From positions 1,214,861-1,278,860 of the forward strand of contig CM030868.1 in the NCBI GenBank assembly GCA_018105865.1: 64,000 nt of DNA, read 5' to 3'. Both the position numbers and the translations under genes were made by a program. The notes beneath the pieces are model-generated. The model ran no database searches, was not told where the DNA came from, and saw only the letters and a list, made by a program, of their open reading frames with translations. Every line of letters begins with the position of its first letter. The stretch's first letter is position 1. This document shows positions 1-11,953 of this stretch, piece by piece. The stretch is from Metaphire vulgaris. Its lineage: Eukaryota; Annelida; Clitellata; Crassiclitellata; Megascolecidae.

Positions 1-26
1 AGCGAAACAGCCATTATCCCATGCTG

Positions 27-143
27 GGATACATGGATACAAAGGCTTAGATACATGGATACAAAGGCTGAGATACATGGATACAAAGGCTGAGATACAT
101 AGATACAAAGGCTGAGATACATGGATACAAAGGCTTATTGTAA
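27..143. repeat. 22-bp tandem repeat
   Basis: About five copies of a 22-bp unit containing GATACATGGATACAAAGGCT, with one or two substitutions between copies. No coding potential seen. Confidence 0.9.
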
Positions 144-520
144 AACAGAAATTTCAAGTAGACTATGAACTTTCATATGTATAGTTAAACTTTAATAGCA
201 TAGCTGTCACCAAATATGCAATAATAACCAACTATGCCGTTATTAAAATCACATTTTACTCTATAATTAATGTCATGCATCTTATAATGAAAAATGCATC
301 CAGATTATAGTAAGGAATAAAACATTTTTTCTTAATACCAGGTATAGGATATATAGATCCACTTTTCTATACATTAAAGTGCATAGCAGCAATCAAAATA
401 ATTGTTGCATTTTTAACAAATGTTTTTATAAGAAGGTCAAGAAATTAGTGTTCAATTGTTATCTTTGGGTGAAATCACAGTTATCATACATCAGTCAAAT
501 AAGACCAAATAGATGAAGTT

Positions 521-668
521 CAATCACTCAATCAATCAATTAATCAATCAAATAATCAATCAACTTCTATGGTGCCACTATCATAATGCCCAGAGCATCA
601 GCTGATGGTGCACCAAATCCAATCCGAATAAGAACCATGTTAAGCTGGACAAATAATGGTCAAGCCAG
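521..668 (-). repeat. SINE-like repeat, family A, with (TCAA)n tail
   Basis: An (ATCA)n tail is followed by the core CTTCTATGGTGCCACTATCA and then GCATCAGCTGATGGTGCACC. The same core recurs many times in the window in both orientations. The opposite-strand copy near 4400 has a tRNA B-box-like GGGTTCGACTC, which suggests a tRNA-derived SINE. Confidence 0.7.
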
Positions 669-892
669 ATAGGTCAGAGTTAATTGGTTGAAAGAAATCC
701 TCACCTTAAAGGTGCAGAGTGGAAAGTTGGGAACAGCTTTCATGGCCCATGGCCCTAGAATTGAAGCCTATGTAATATGTAATGTAATATTTGTATAGTG
801 CCTCTGTTCTTGTGTCTGAAGTCCATGAGCCAAAATGGCCCTGAAACTAGGCCCTGAAGCCAATGATCACAAAAATACAATTGTGGAGCAAA

Positions 893-1042
893 ATAAAATC
901 ATAATAAAGCTTTAATAAAATCATAATAAATCTTTAATAAAATCATAATAAATCTTTAATAAAATCATAATAAATCTTTAATAAAATCATAATAAATCTT
1001 TAATAAAATCAATAATAAAATCATAATAAATCTTTAATAGCT
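893..1042. repeat. 22-bp AT-rich tandem repeat
   Basis: Six to seven copies of a 22-bp unit containing AAATCATAATAAATCTTTAA. The last copies are partly deleted. Confidence 0.9.
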
Positions 1043-1069
1043 AACAAACCATTGCACCTTCATCCCTGC

Positions 1070-1107
1070 AATAACCACAATAACCACAATAACCACAATA
1101 ACCACAA
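1070..1107. repeat. 9-bp tandem repeat (ATAACCACA)n
   Basis: Four perfect copies of a 9-bp unit. Confidence 0.9.
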
Positions 1108-1343
1108 TGGCAGTTACATATAAATTGCATAGAAGTCCAAAATGGACGTTCAAAAACCGATTTGCACAAATAACTTCGACAAAACGTCATTACCAAGTAA
1201 GTAAAACAATCATTAAATAGAAGCGCATCTGTGTAAAATGATTATGAGATGCACTTGGTTGAAACATGGTTTCTTCCTGATAGGCAGTTAAAAAAGGAAC
1301 CGTTCTTAGGACGTCCACATGACCAGATTTAGCTGCTACCATT

Positions 1344-1498
1344 GGCGTAGCCACGGGGGAGTCGCCCCAAATTCCGAGAAATGGGGGAGGGAGTAGGTAA
1401 CATGTGAAGAACTCAATGACAACTTGTTTTGCTCATTGGAGACTCTAGCTGAAAACTTTCATGTGCCCACCCCTATTCTGAAACCTGGCTACGCCACT
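1344..1498. mobile_element. MITE-like element, family G (GGCGTAGCC ends)
   Basis: The left end is TGGCGTAGCCACGGGGG and the right end CCTGGCTACGCCACTG, which are inverted complements. Similar ends recur at 20884-21072, 45944-46250, 62724-62888 and 63740-63855. Confidence 0.6.
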
Positions 1499-2399
1499 GA
1501 CTGCTACCATGGCGACAGCGTATATCATAAGCGAAGATAATTATCAGTGCCAACAGACATGCGTAAAATCGTGCAGGTTGGCAAGAAACTCACCGAAAAA
1601 TAACTTACACCAAACCCTGAACACAAAAACAAATTAAAATAATCCAAGGCCAACAACAAAAAACTGATAAATACATAAATAAAATCAGTCCAATTGCTAA
1701 ATACACTGTTACCATAATTCAAGTCGTATAAGACTGTTCTAACGTGATTCTCACAAACAACAGAAAATCTATGGTAGAAAATATCAGATTATATGCGGAA
1801 TGTTATTCAGGCACTCCATACAAAAAATCTACCTCCTCCACCAGAAAAGGCACAAAGGGTTAACAAGTCTTTTTCCATAACACAAATTGCAAATATGAAA
1901 ATGTAATTAATTGCAAAAATACTTTAACATTGCTGCACGCATACTCTTCAAACAGTAATACACAAATGTAATTATTATTATTACATTGTTCAATTTTTTA
2001 GATGGATTGATTACAAACATCCCAGGATGCTGGTGCTAAAAATTGGTTTCTGGCTGTTCTACCCCCACCAATGAAAGCAAATTCCGGTGCAGGACAATGA
2101 AAATTCTTGTACAGTCAGACCAATGTATTGTCATAATCTAAGAATAATACAGTTACCGGTACTTGAAAACCACGATTAGTAAGGTGTCATGTGAAAGAGA
2201 CCATCAGAATAACAAAAATATGTAAAAAGACATGTTAAATAAAACAACATAAACAATCAGTAAGTAAATCTCTCTCAGAGTTTTTCATCATCTGTCAATT
2301 AAAAGTTAAAACAACTGAATTGGAAAATAAAAATACTTAGTAAAATAATTAAGAATCTAAATAGTGTTTGACCGCAGAATTGAATTTAAAAAATACTTC

Positions 2400-2475
2400 A
2401 ACCCCTTTACCGTGCATTAAACTGAAACTCAATGTAAAATGAACGGATATATTCGGGGTCCCCGGTTAAGGGGTT
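2400..2475. mobile_element. piggyBac-like MITE, copy 1 (degraded left end)
   Basis: This 76-bp element shares its interior (ACTCAATGTAAAATG, ACGGATAT) and its right end (GGTTAAGGGGTTAA) with copies at 7721, 13988 and 21893. The left end reads CAACCCCTTTACC, slightly changed from the family TTAACCCCTTAACTG. Confidence 0.75.
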
Positions 2476-2773
2476 AATTAAAGCAGCAATACTATACAAT
2501 TCAATGTGTTTACACATCTATCCAAAACAAAAAATCCTCTCAAAAAAACTGGAATGTAAGCAGGAAAGATAACAAAAAGTACAAAATTCCAAAATTACAA
2601 ACAATCGATCACAAATACAGTAGCATTCTTAATATATAAAACTTCTACGCGAATTAAAGAAAATAAAAGTTAAGTGGCTTATCCTGATCTATGCTTTGGT
2701 TTGCAGATGACATAATATTGAGATGCTTAGAGCTTCGCTGATGTATGAAGAAAGTCGCGCCTTCGTTGTTCGA

Positions 2774-5597
2774 CTAGTTTGAAAGGTCCCTCAAATTAAT
2801 CAGCAGGTTTTCGGGTGTCAGGATATGAGATGAACCTAAAAAAATCGAAAATCGGAATATTTAACACACGAATTTATTTCTAAAATTGTGAATTTGGGGG
2901 TGTCGGTAAAATGTGGGGTCTCTGCTGAATAAGTGTGGAAAAAAGTCATCCCACAAAAAGTCAGACAGGCAAAAAACCGAAAAACATTATCAAATATCAA
3001 AAAATTCTGATAAGCAAAAAAAGTTGGGGGTGTTACTTTTAAAATTTGGGGTGTTCAGGATTAGGAAATTTGGAGGTGTCTACCTCAAATTGGAGGGTAT
3101 TAGAGGGGGGGTGTAAAAATATCCCTGACCACAGTAATCCACAGACCCAATAGTATTTCAAATAATTTCCACCCTACTATACATGCTACTACAGTAAAAC
3201 CTGACTAATGATAAATTCAACAGACGCTGTCAAATCACGTGACCACAAGCGGGAATCAATGTCCTGAGACAATTGATAAAATACCGATGATAATTTCCCA
3301 ATTCCTCGAGTACTGGGCGGTCACTTCGTAGGCGCATCTCATTTCCGAAAACGTCACTCCCCCGATCACAAACACGATGACGCGAGGACCGCTCTTTGGA
3401 ATCATCGAACCGCGGTCTTTGTGCCACTGGCCGTAGCGCGCGCTGAAAACGCACCCACACATTTTCATAGAGCACAATGAAATTACCAAAGCACATGCAA
3501 CATAAATTCACTATAACATACTCGGTTATAACGTATACTCAGTTATAATGTACTGCAATGTACGGTCCTGTGTGATGCGCTACCGTATTGGACATAATGT
3601 ACTCAATTTTGCAGACTCGCTAAGTATGTTGTAACGAAGTTCTACTGCATACACATACTGTATGTACTAGTCTCTTTATAGCAAGTATTCACATTTTCGT
3701 AGCATATAGTAATTGCTAGCATACTAGCAATTACCCATCATTGAGTTTTACTGGACTAAAAACATATTTTATTCGGTATTCAAAGCTCAGAGACACAGAA
3801 TTTCAAGCGTAAGTAAGATGATCACCTGACGGGAGCAGAGCCAAGAACGCGGACGGCGGGCGAGCCGGTTGACACGTACGGATAGCATTTCACGTCAAGT
3901 TTGTCTTCTACAAGGTCCTGACACGACAGATATACACAAAGTCACAAATTCAAAACATGCAACAACAACACAGACATCAAAGAAGCAATACGATTAAATA
4001 CGCAAGATATTTACGACAATGAAAATGAATCTTGACGTACTTCGACAAGATCTTTGACGTAAGGCGTCCAGCGTGACAACTGATAAACGTGTGTTGCCAC
4101 TCGTTCCTTCCGATTCGACGGAATGTAATTCTGCGGAGGCGGCTTACGACGATTCTGACCGTAAACATCACACAATTACAAATTACAGCCTCTGGAGATG
4201 ATTCGGAAAGTGCAAAATTACAGTCTGTGTAAATGTTGAAAATACTGAAAACCTAGCTACACTGATTTGAGGTTCTCATTAAAATTCTTGCTTGCTGGTG
4301 TTGACTGACAAGCAAAAAAAGGTTGTCACCAGATTTTAAACTTTCTACGGGGCCCCACGGGTACTCTGCACAGGGGCCCGGAATTTCTCTCTGCGACCAG
4401 CCCTGGGTTCGACTCTTAGCCAATCTTAGACTTCTATAGCGCCACTTCATGACGCATAGAAGCATCGCCCGATGGCGCACCGGGTCGCAATCACACAAGG
4501 TCAAGGTCAAATACAGACACTGAAACTTCAAGTGCAGCTGAAAGCTAACATTACTGCGCAACAAAAAGTAACTGAAATACTAAATCCAAGAACTCACTTC
4601 GGCAAAGATCGGAACGCCGAGGTATTTCATGTTTTCCAGCATGAACTTCTCCTGATAAGGAATCTGCGCGTGTTGAACCAGCTTCATCAGGTTTTCCTCG
4701 GAAATTCCTGCAGCAAAAAACCCTCAAACATGTAGTCTTGTGTCTCGATATCACAGAAATTCAAAATACCAATAAAGAAAGTGAACAATAGTGGTGATAA
4801 AATTTTATTTACAATTAATTTCAAAATCACATTCGTTGCAGATCATTCAATTAAAGATCAAAAAGTGTTTTTGGTCAACCATGGTCATGCCCCACACTAT
4901 TTCACTTGGTTATTTTCAATTCCATAATTGGACTTATTTTAAAATATTTAATATTTCTTTTACTAATTCTCTTGGCGTGCTTTCATCATAGGCTGTTCAA
5001 ACTTATCTGGGGTCTGACTGGGATCTTGTGCGACTAGGCTATTTAGGGGTGCTTCTGCGCATTATAACATGGTGCTATAGAAGTTGACTAGCATAAACAG
5101 CTAGAAGGTTTGTGATCCTAGGTTGATTAGTACCCAGGATTAAAACATAGATTTTTGTAAAAAGATTAAAAATGGCAGCAGATGCGTATTTAGCAACTAC
5201 TCAACATTGTCTATCGTCATATTTTCTAGTCATATTTTCCTTTGAATCTAGGGGAGCCCTCCTCATAGTAAAGATCCAAAATTGTTGATCTACCCCCTTC
5301 AATTAGGACCCCAAATTCCCCCCCCCTATCCCCCCTCCAATGACCTCTTGGCAAACCTCATGGTCTAAATGCATAATCGTGCTGATTAATCGAATGCAAA
5401 ATCGAATGATTTCTATTCACCGACCGCCTTTGTGAATGACCAGCAGCAGAATTATGCGACACTTGTCGAGGATGGAGACGGAATCGTCGAGCAGAATGGG
5501 AACGATGCTCCGCATCGGGTCCTTGAGCTTCTCACCCTCGGCGTCTGTGCCCATCGCCAGGTCCTGATCGGGGTAAAATTTCAACATTAGGACAGCA

Positions 5598-5666
<69 letters not shown>

Positions 5667-8600
5667 GCACTGTAAGGTTTCATTAACACAACAAACTCTA
5701 CAGGGTGGCGCAAAAAAACCGCACTAGTCACATTTAGGTTTGCATTTAATATAGTCCGGTTTTTTTTGCGCCACCCTGAACTAACACCGATAACGGACCT
5801 TTTCATCTTCACTATAAACCATGGTCATAAGATTTGACATTATGTAAGTAAGTAAATCAATCAAAAAATCGATCAATAAGCTTCTATGGTGCCACTATCA
5901 TAATGCTCATGGCATGGACCGATGGTATGCCAAATCCAATCCAAATTACAGCCAGGTCAAGCCACGGTCAGTAAAATGGTGGGGGTGGGGAGCAATCCAA
6001 GGCGGATTGGACAAGTAAGTAAGTGAAATTAAGCATGGTAATTTTGATACGGCGTTCAAATGGGTGACCAGGTGTCACGTAGCTCTGCCTGGAAAGAAAT
6101 TTCTAAGCCAATTTCAAACGAATGACAACTTACCTGTTCGACCTTGCACAGCCGGTCGACCCTTCCCTTGAACCTTTTCATGCAGTCCTCGGCCAGACTC
6201 AGGTGTGTCAGGTAGCGAGTCAGTTCCTTCTGATACTGCGGCATTTTCTTGATCATCTGCGACAGGTCTTTCATCGATGCCTTGTCTTTCGTCGAGACTC
6301 GTTTCTCCTCGATAAATTCCTTCAGCTTCTTCGTCACCTGCCTTCGTTCGGAAAAACCGAATACACTCACTCGAATAATATGGAATTCATTTAAGAATAT
6401 AATTCCATCTCGTGGACATAGCCAAAAGCCCAGGGGACATAAAACACCCAATCAAACAAGAAATATTTTCAAAATTGCACATTACCGGTAAATCTCTAAT
6501 GGAAAGTCTTGAGTCTGCCGCTGCAACTTTTGTCTTAACAATTTCTAGTGCAAATATTGTCTAGAAGAGCCAGCTGAGTGAACGGATAAGCGTCTGAGAT
6601 AAGAAGGGTCGACCCACTGTGAGACAATGGCTATGTGTTGGTGACGCAATTCGACCCAGAGGTCGTCATTTTCGTCCAGGAGAACTTCCTTTTCTGAAAT
6701 CTCACCAGCATTAAGTACCTCGTACCTAAAACAAACCACGGTCAGAAGCATAACGGGTCAAGGTACTATAACGAGTGCATTGCTCCAGAGTTGTCCACAG
6801 GTCCATTTTTTAGAACCCCATCCAACCCATGCCGGTAATAGTGTTACTTGAACCAACCAAACCCAACCCACCGTAATACAGTAGAACCATGACTTATATT
6901 CTGACCCAACCCAACCCACCATCAATATGGAAAAGTCTCTGACCCAACCCAACCCAATCCAACCCAACCCGTGAGTTAACCCAACCCATGGACATCTCTG
7001 TATTGCTCTACATATGTACAATTTCTAAATGTCTATTGTAGCATTGAAACACACGCTCTGATGTTTTTTCTTCAGATATCAAAAAGAACAAAGATAAAGG
7101 AGATCTAGATGTCTTAAACCATTCACTTGTAAACTTCGTTCTCGATCGGAAGAAGGTCGTAGGTCATGGCCTGCAAGGTCAACTCGTGAACAAGCGGAGA
7201 GATCGGATCGAAGCCTCGGTCAACGATCAGCAGAACAGAACGATCCTTACCGGGACCCTGCAGACAAGGTCAATCAATAAAATCAATCAATCAATCAGCC
7301 AGTCAGTCAATCATCAATCAATCAATCAACCTCTATGCCACCTTCTAAGAATCAAAAACAGTGAGAATGAATTAAGAGTATATGTGAAAACTTCACAATG
7401 TAATACGTGGACGACCCCACAAACAAAACTCACCTGACCCATTGTATGATCATCGGCTTTGTAGGCATCCAATTTCTGTTGAACGGTCTGCGCAAACTCA
7501 AGGTTGGGCTCAAAGTCACTGCAAGAAAACACCCATCCAAACCTCACCACAAATTCTGCCATTCACAAAAATTCAATCAAAATAATTAAAACATTTAGAG
7601 TTGCCTAACTGTCTGAAAAAAATATGGAAATAGTAAAAGAACATGGACATAGTTATATAGTTATAATATCTTTAATTCATCTATTTTAATGCATATGCAG
7701 AATGAAAGAGGAAAGAAAGATTAACCCCTTAACTGTGTATTTAACTGTAACTCAATGCAAAATGGGCGGATATATCTGGGATCCCCAGTTAAGGGGTTAA
7801 AGCTCTGTTTTGGAATGATGGCGAGTGCCAATAAGAAAGGAAGACCACACAAGGAATGGTGTGATGATATTGAAGATTGATGCGATGATATTGAAGATTG
7901 GTGTGGAAGCAGTTTACAGGATCTTAGCCACAAACCAATGAATAGGAAGAATGGAAGAAAACTGGAGATGGCATAACCATCAACTCATCAAAGCAGACAG
8001 CATTCAGAATAAAAACATTGGAAACACTTAAAATAATAACCTAGAAGTTAGGAGGAAAGAAATGAAACTACCTTCTGTATCGAATTGTCGGGTATTCTCC
8101 AAGAGTGGCGCAGAGCGTTGCAATCTGTTCGGCACACCGCTCAAGGTACGACGCACACGCCGCCTTCTTGTTAGGGTTGTAGAAGTACTGGAATGCATCA
8201 GGTGAGTCCAGGGAAAATACCTGGATGTGGAAAATTCTCACAATCAACAATCAGATTCTCACACAAAATTTCAAATAAAGGAGTACACAGTAAAATATGA
8301 AATATCCACAGTAGGAGAAACATAAATGCCAAAAAAACTGCTAAAATTTTATCGTTTTCAGCTTCTCTTTTGTTCTCAGATCATCATCTTCTTTCGCAGA
8401 CTCAAAACACAACAATGAACATTAAATGAATAAATACACATTTCCCTGGTATTTCATGAATTCAATTTTCAGAATGAATGATGAATGGATGGATGAATGG
8501 AGGCAGATTCTAATAGAAGGGCTGCTGAGAAAATTCCAATGTTGAAATCTGAAAGTAGCAGAGAGTCCAATGAAAACAAGATACCCAATACCTTACTGGC

Positions 8601-10531
8601 AAGTATAAGAGTTGAAATATATGCCATATGTCTGTGAGAAAACTTGCCTGGTTTTCGTACGGCAAAAACGCGATGTTGATCTCCTTCAGAGTCTTTATGA
8701 ATTTGCCGCACCGTGATTTGCATAATCTGCTGAAAAGTTCTTCAGGACAGGCTGAAAAAAATAAAACGAAAGAAAACAACGTCTCAAGATTTCACTGAGC
8801 AATTTCATTCTTTGTGGTCCCTCAGTAGTTTGAAATCAGTAATTAAAACAATAAAATTAACCCAAATTATCAGTTAAGTTACCGGTATTTCATACCCTCA
8901 GTAAAGAAAACGTGCGCCATCTTGTAGAGACACTTTGAAGCACTTTGAAAATCTGACATCAGATGTAGAACAGACTGAAACAAAAATGTCACAAATATTA
9001 ACCGCAAAATAATGAAAAATAAAGAAAAATTCCAAACGAGAAATCATTTGATATGATAACATACGTAGATATCAGACGATGGTAAACAGTGAAATCCGCT
9101 TAATTGCATAGGTGCCGTGTAAGCCTTGCTCAAGCGATTAACTGGGCTATGCGAATAGCCGGGACGTCTGATAATTAATTAATTGTACACACAAAACACT
9201 GGTTTGGGTTTTTATGTTGTTATGCGATTATGCGGGTTATGCAATTAAGCGGTATGCGATTAAGTGGGATCCACTGTATATTGGCATCATTTGTAGGAAC
9301 CAAAATAACGGATAAAATGTTCTGTATAAAAGAAAATACCTTTTCTGTGGGCGTTATCAGATAGACAGCCTCTAGTGTTGGCAGAGGTTCTCTTCGCTTA
9401 TTGATATCCTCCACCACTACAAGATTCAAAAATAAGTTTTAACACCAGTTGAATATCAAACTAATCTAATGTCAGCAGATTTAGAAGAACTGAAAATTAA
9501 CATAAAATTACATTAGAGAAAGCAAAGAAAGTACTTCGAATACCCAAATGTTAAGGGGCGGCATCCAATTTGGCCCTATGAGTTTGAAAGAGTAACTTAC
9601 TTCTACTACTCAAGATTCTAAACAAATCTTACAAATTTTAATGAAGGAAAGGTTAGTAACTAAATCCATGGCAAACTAGCATTAAAATGAAAATTTTTTG
9701 AGCTTTTAGCTGTGAAATAATTCTGGAATGACCTGGTCTTTTGCATATGTGCTTGAAGTACAATCGATTGAGACCCTTGGTTATTAGAAATGGTGTTATA
9801 AAAGAGCATAATAATAATAATAATTATTATTATTATTAATTATTTTATGGATTATTTTGAGACAAGCAATGATAATTACATGTGATTCCTTCTGTCATAA
9901 TCTCGGTCATTTTACAGCAGGCCGATATCATTCGAGTACTCAGGTGATCGACAACCAGAACCTTCCATTCCGACCCTTTGACTGCACGGATGACATCGTC
10001 AAGAATCTCTACAATAAATTTCAAAATCTGATTACTACATTCTAAATGTGTGAAATAAGAAAGTGCGTGATGATTACAAATAGACCTATCCTATCCTAAT
10101 CACCTTAGATTGCAGACTGAATTTGGTGCGCCATCGGTTGATGCTCTAGACATCATGATAGTGGCGCCATAGAAGTTGAGTGATTGATTTCTATAGTTAT
10201 TTCATTGATAATTAACTCCACAAAGTCAATTCTCTTTCCAAAATCATTCGCTAATCAAACCAGAAAAAACCCACATCATTCAAAGAAACCCAGATCGCGA
10301 TGCATGTCTTGAAATACAGGCCCCTAACCAAGTAATTTCAGAACTAAATAGCGCTACATAAACTCAATCCACGCCCCGTGATTCAATGGTTTTTTAATTG
10401 CTAAAATATTCCGTCTAACAATCCTAAATTTGCTGATCCTTCTGTCCGTTGCAAAATCTCCTTAATTTAATAAATCGAGTTAAATTTTAAGAACAAAACT
10501 TGCTATCGTGAACAGCTTGTTTCAACGACAT
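2774..10531 (-). CDS. STXBP1-like (unc-18/Rop): Munc18/STXBP syntaxin-binding protein (Sec1/Munc18 family)
   Basis: SM protein that binds syntaxin and templates SNARE assembly during exocytosis. Sixteen coding exons (5'->3'): 10504-10531, 9880-10008, 9340-9416, 8896-8974, 8648-8751, 8072-8220, 7434-7518, 7127-7257, 6618-6725, 6134-6341, 5425-5563, 4598-4707, 4041-4154, 3826-3917, 3285-3442 and 2774-2835. They sum to 1773 nt (590 aa), close to the roughly 594 aa of vertebrate STXBP1, and phase closes at every junction. Diagnostic strings seen: [91 protein letters not shown] and [14 protein letters not shown]. The start [10 protein letters not shown] resembles other unc-18 N-termini. Introns 1 and 4 appear to use GC donors (GCAAGT). 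Introns carry MITEs and SINEs, and a (TA)n tract lies about 40 bp before exon 11. Paralogue assignment (STXBP1, 2 or 3) is not resolved. Confidence 0.95.
2888..3128. mobile_element. Family F element fragment (ends in AAAAATATCCCTG)
   Basis: The interior GGGGGTGTCGGTAAA and the right end GGGTGTAAAAATATCCCTG match the element at 14382-14549. It lies in the last Munc18 intron, starting about 53 bp upstream of the final exon's acceptor. Confidence 0.6.
3505..3647. repeat. Dispersed repeat (GTTATAACGTATACT family)
   Basis: The stretch with CGGTTATAACGTATACT, a CAATGTACGGTCC block, and an end in AAGTTCTACTG is repeated with about 80% identity by eye at 29255-29395. The terminal TTCTACTG resembles the pogo-like ends of the 34452 element. 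Confidence 0.6.
4382..4500 (+). repeat. SINE-like repeat, family A, with B-box
   Basis: Contains CCCTGGGTTCGACTCTTAGC, which resembles a tRNA B box, then CTTCTATAGCGCCACTTCAT and a CGCCCGATGGCGCACC block shared with other family A copies. It sits in a Munc18 intron about 100 bp from the donor of exon 12. Confidence 0.55.
5005..5090 (+). repeat. SINE-like repeat, family A fragment
   Basis: Contains TGCTTCTGCGCATTATAACA followed by TGGTGCTATAGAAGTTGA, the family A core in the same orientation as the copy at 27779. Confidence 0.55.
5601..5664. repeat. (TA)n microsatellite
   Basis: About 32 uninterrupted TA units just upstream (transcript sense) of Munc18 exon 11. Confidence 0.95.
5701..5778. 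mobile_element. mariner-like MITE, family B, copy 1
   Basis: A 78-bp element with inverted ends CAGGGTGGCGCAAAAAA and TTTTTTGCGCCACCCTG. Left flank TA is present, the right one has decayed to AA. The interior ATTTAGGTTTGCATTTAATA matches copies at 11875 and 39354. Confidence 0.85.
5858..5965 (-). repeat. SINE-like repeat, family A
   Basis: AATCAATC tail, then CTTCTATGGTGCCACTATCA and the CCAAATCCAATCCAAATTAC block, ending in CAGGTCAAGCCA. Located in a Munc18 intron. Confidence 0.65.
6770..7015. repeat. Dispersed repeat with (AACCC)-rich ends
   Basis: Rich in CCCAACCCAACCC on this strand. The 60611-60893 region is its inverted counterpart, ending in the same CATGGACATCTCT and containing a matching TTTTTAGAACC/GGTTCTAAAAA segment. 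Confidence 0.6.
7266..7350 (-). repeat. SINE-like family A tail, (ATCA)n
   Basis: A long (AATC)n tract followed by a short piece of the family A core (CCTCTATGCCACC). Truncated copy, about 9 bp upstream (transcript sense) of Munc18 exon 8. Confidence 0.6.
7721..7800. mobile_element. piggyBac-like MITE, copy 2 (intact)
   Basis: An 80-bp element with a perfect 15-bp inverted repeat TTAACCCCTTAACTG. The outermost TTAA fits the piggyBac target-site duplication and CCC the usual first bases of a piggyBac end. No coding capacity. Confidence 0.85.
9087..9276. mobile_element. pogo/Tigger-like MITE
   Basis: The left end CAGTGAAATCCGCTTAATTGC is the near complement of the right end GCGATTAAGTGGGATCCACTG, and TA follows the right end. 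Internal repeats of TTATGCGATTA are typical of Tigger-derived elements. About 190 bp, in a Munc18 intron. Confidence 0.7.
9722..9840 (+). repeat. LINE 3' end with (ATT)n-type tail
   Basis: Contains CTGGAATGACCTGGTCTTTTG, the TACAATCGATTGAGACCCTT block and GGTGTTATAAAAG, then an AAT/ATT tail. The same 3' UTR follows a reverse-transcriptase C-terminus at 33617. Confidence 0.6.
10120..10190 (+). repeat. SINE-like repeat, family A
   Basis: GAATTTGGTGCGCCATCGG, then CATGATAGTGGCGCCATAGA and a GATTGATTT tail. Confidence 0.65.
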
Positions 10532-11874
10532 CTTGCTGTATTCGTGTCGCAGTTTTAGATAAACATTAACCCTTTGCACTACAGCATCGAAGCATTAGAG
10601 TGGATACAATTAGGAAGCGCCTGTTGCTTTAGGTAAAAGGGTTAACATAGAAATCTGAATAGCCATCTAGCGAATGATTGCGTAGCTGATTCGCCAATTT
10701 GTTATTTGCAGTGTAAGTAAGTAAGTAAAATCTCCGGGAACAACAGTAGCTGCCTATTCTTAGGCGCTTAGCCTTTCCTAAAATAGCTACTGGAAAGGTG
10801 AATGATCATCCAGGCAATGGTCAATATATCCGAAGGGCAGTGAAGCTAGTACCGGTACTACAAGTACAAGATGCAGTGCATCTTGTAGTACCAGTTTTAC
10901 TGCACTGAGGTATCAGTCGGTGGTACCAGGCCTAGTTTATGTATAGTATAGTTCAAAGCTCTCATAGCCATACATTAAATAAAAGAGAAGAAGAATTTTC
11001 AGAAAGTAAAGATTGCCTCACCATGGTTGAAAAATAACCAACCGGATTGTTACAGGATGACAGACCCATTACAATATTGACTGTTGCAACTGGGCAATCA
11101 TTGACTAATGCATTTGCATTTAAAATCTGAAGACCAGTTTAACTGTCAGTCTTTCATTGATTTAAATCTCCTGAAGCAATACAAGTCAACAGCCAGCCAA
11201 CACCTGCTCTTATACCTGCCTTACACCTGTTGACATCGTGGTAACAGTCATGAAACTATAACAAGAAAGCAACAACTGAATAACCAAGTCAACAAAACCA
11301 ATGTCATATAGACTCCAAGTGCAGATTACAAATACAATTACTCAATCAAATCATGCAGGCAATGTTGTTGCTATTCACAGATTATAGCATGTAAGCAATT
11401 CTTTACATTGTACATCTGTAACATACTCTAAATACACACACTAATGCATTACATAAAAAATATTATAAATCTATAAATTCAACGTTGTAATAGAAAGTGT
11501 AAGACTGTATAAGTAACAAATTTCAGCAACTACTGGTACACTTAGATGAGATGTAACTGCCAAAATATTATCAGCTTCCAATGCAAACATACTCTCTATG
11601 ATAATATGTCTTTCACAAATGGTGCGACTCCTTGAATCCAGTTTCGAGTGAAATCATGAAATTGCTCAATAAATTCTACCTACAAACCATTGCAATATAA
11701 TTACAAACAGTGCTAAATTTAGAAATCAACTAAACCCGAAATACCCAAGAGAGCATCTCAGAAAATTAACAAGCGTACAAGAAATCCAGATAAAAGCAGA
11801 AAGCAACACTACTATCTCACCAACAAGTTACAATTCATATACAAAATGGATAGCAAAACCATATCAATGCTGTA

Positions 11875-11953
11875 CAGGGTGGCACAAAAAAGTGGACTAT
11901 ATTAAATGCCAAACCTAAATGTGATTAGTCCAGTTTTTTTTGGCACCACCCTG
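11875..11953. mobile_element. mariner-like MITE, family B, copy 2
   Basis: Ends CAGGGTGGCACAAAAAA and TTTTTTTGGCACCACCCTG, flanked on both sides by TA. The interior is inverted relative to the copy at 5701. Confidence 0.85.

Larger units (their letters stand above)
144..2773. other. Gene-free repeat-rich flank
   Basis: No exon recognised here. The stretch holds a SINE-like copy (521-668), a 22-bp tandem array (893-1042), a 9-bp array (1070-1107), a GGCGTAGCC-ended element (1344-1498) and a piggyBac-like MITE (2400-2475). It lies downstream of the Munc18 stop codon, so part of 2600-2773 may be that gene's 3' UTR, but I could not place a polyadenylation site. Confidence 0.6.

Noticed and set aside
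27..143. CRISPR-like array
   Set aside because: A head-to-tail 22-bp tandem repeat with no spacers, in an animal genome.
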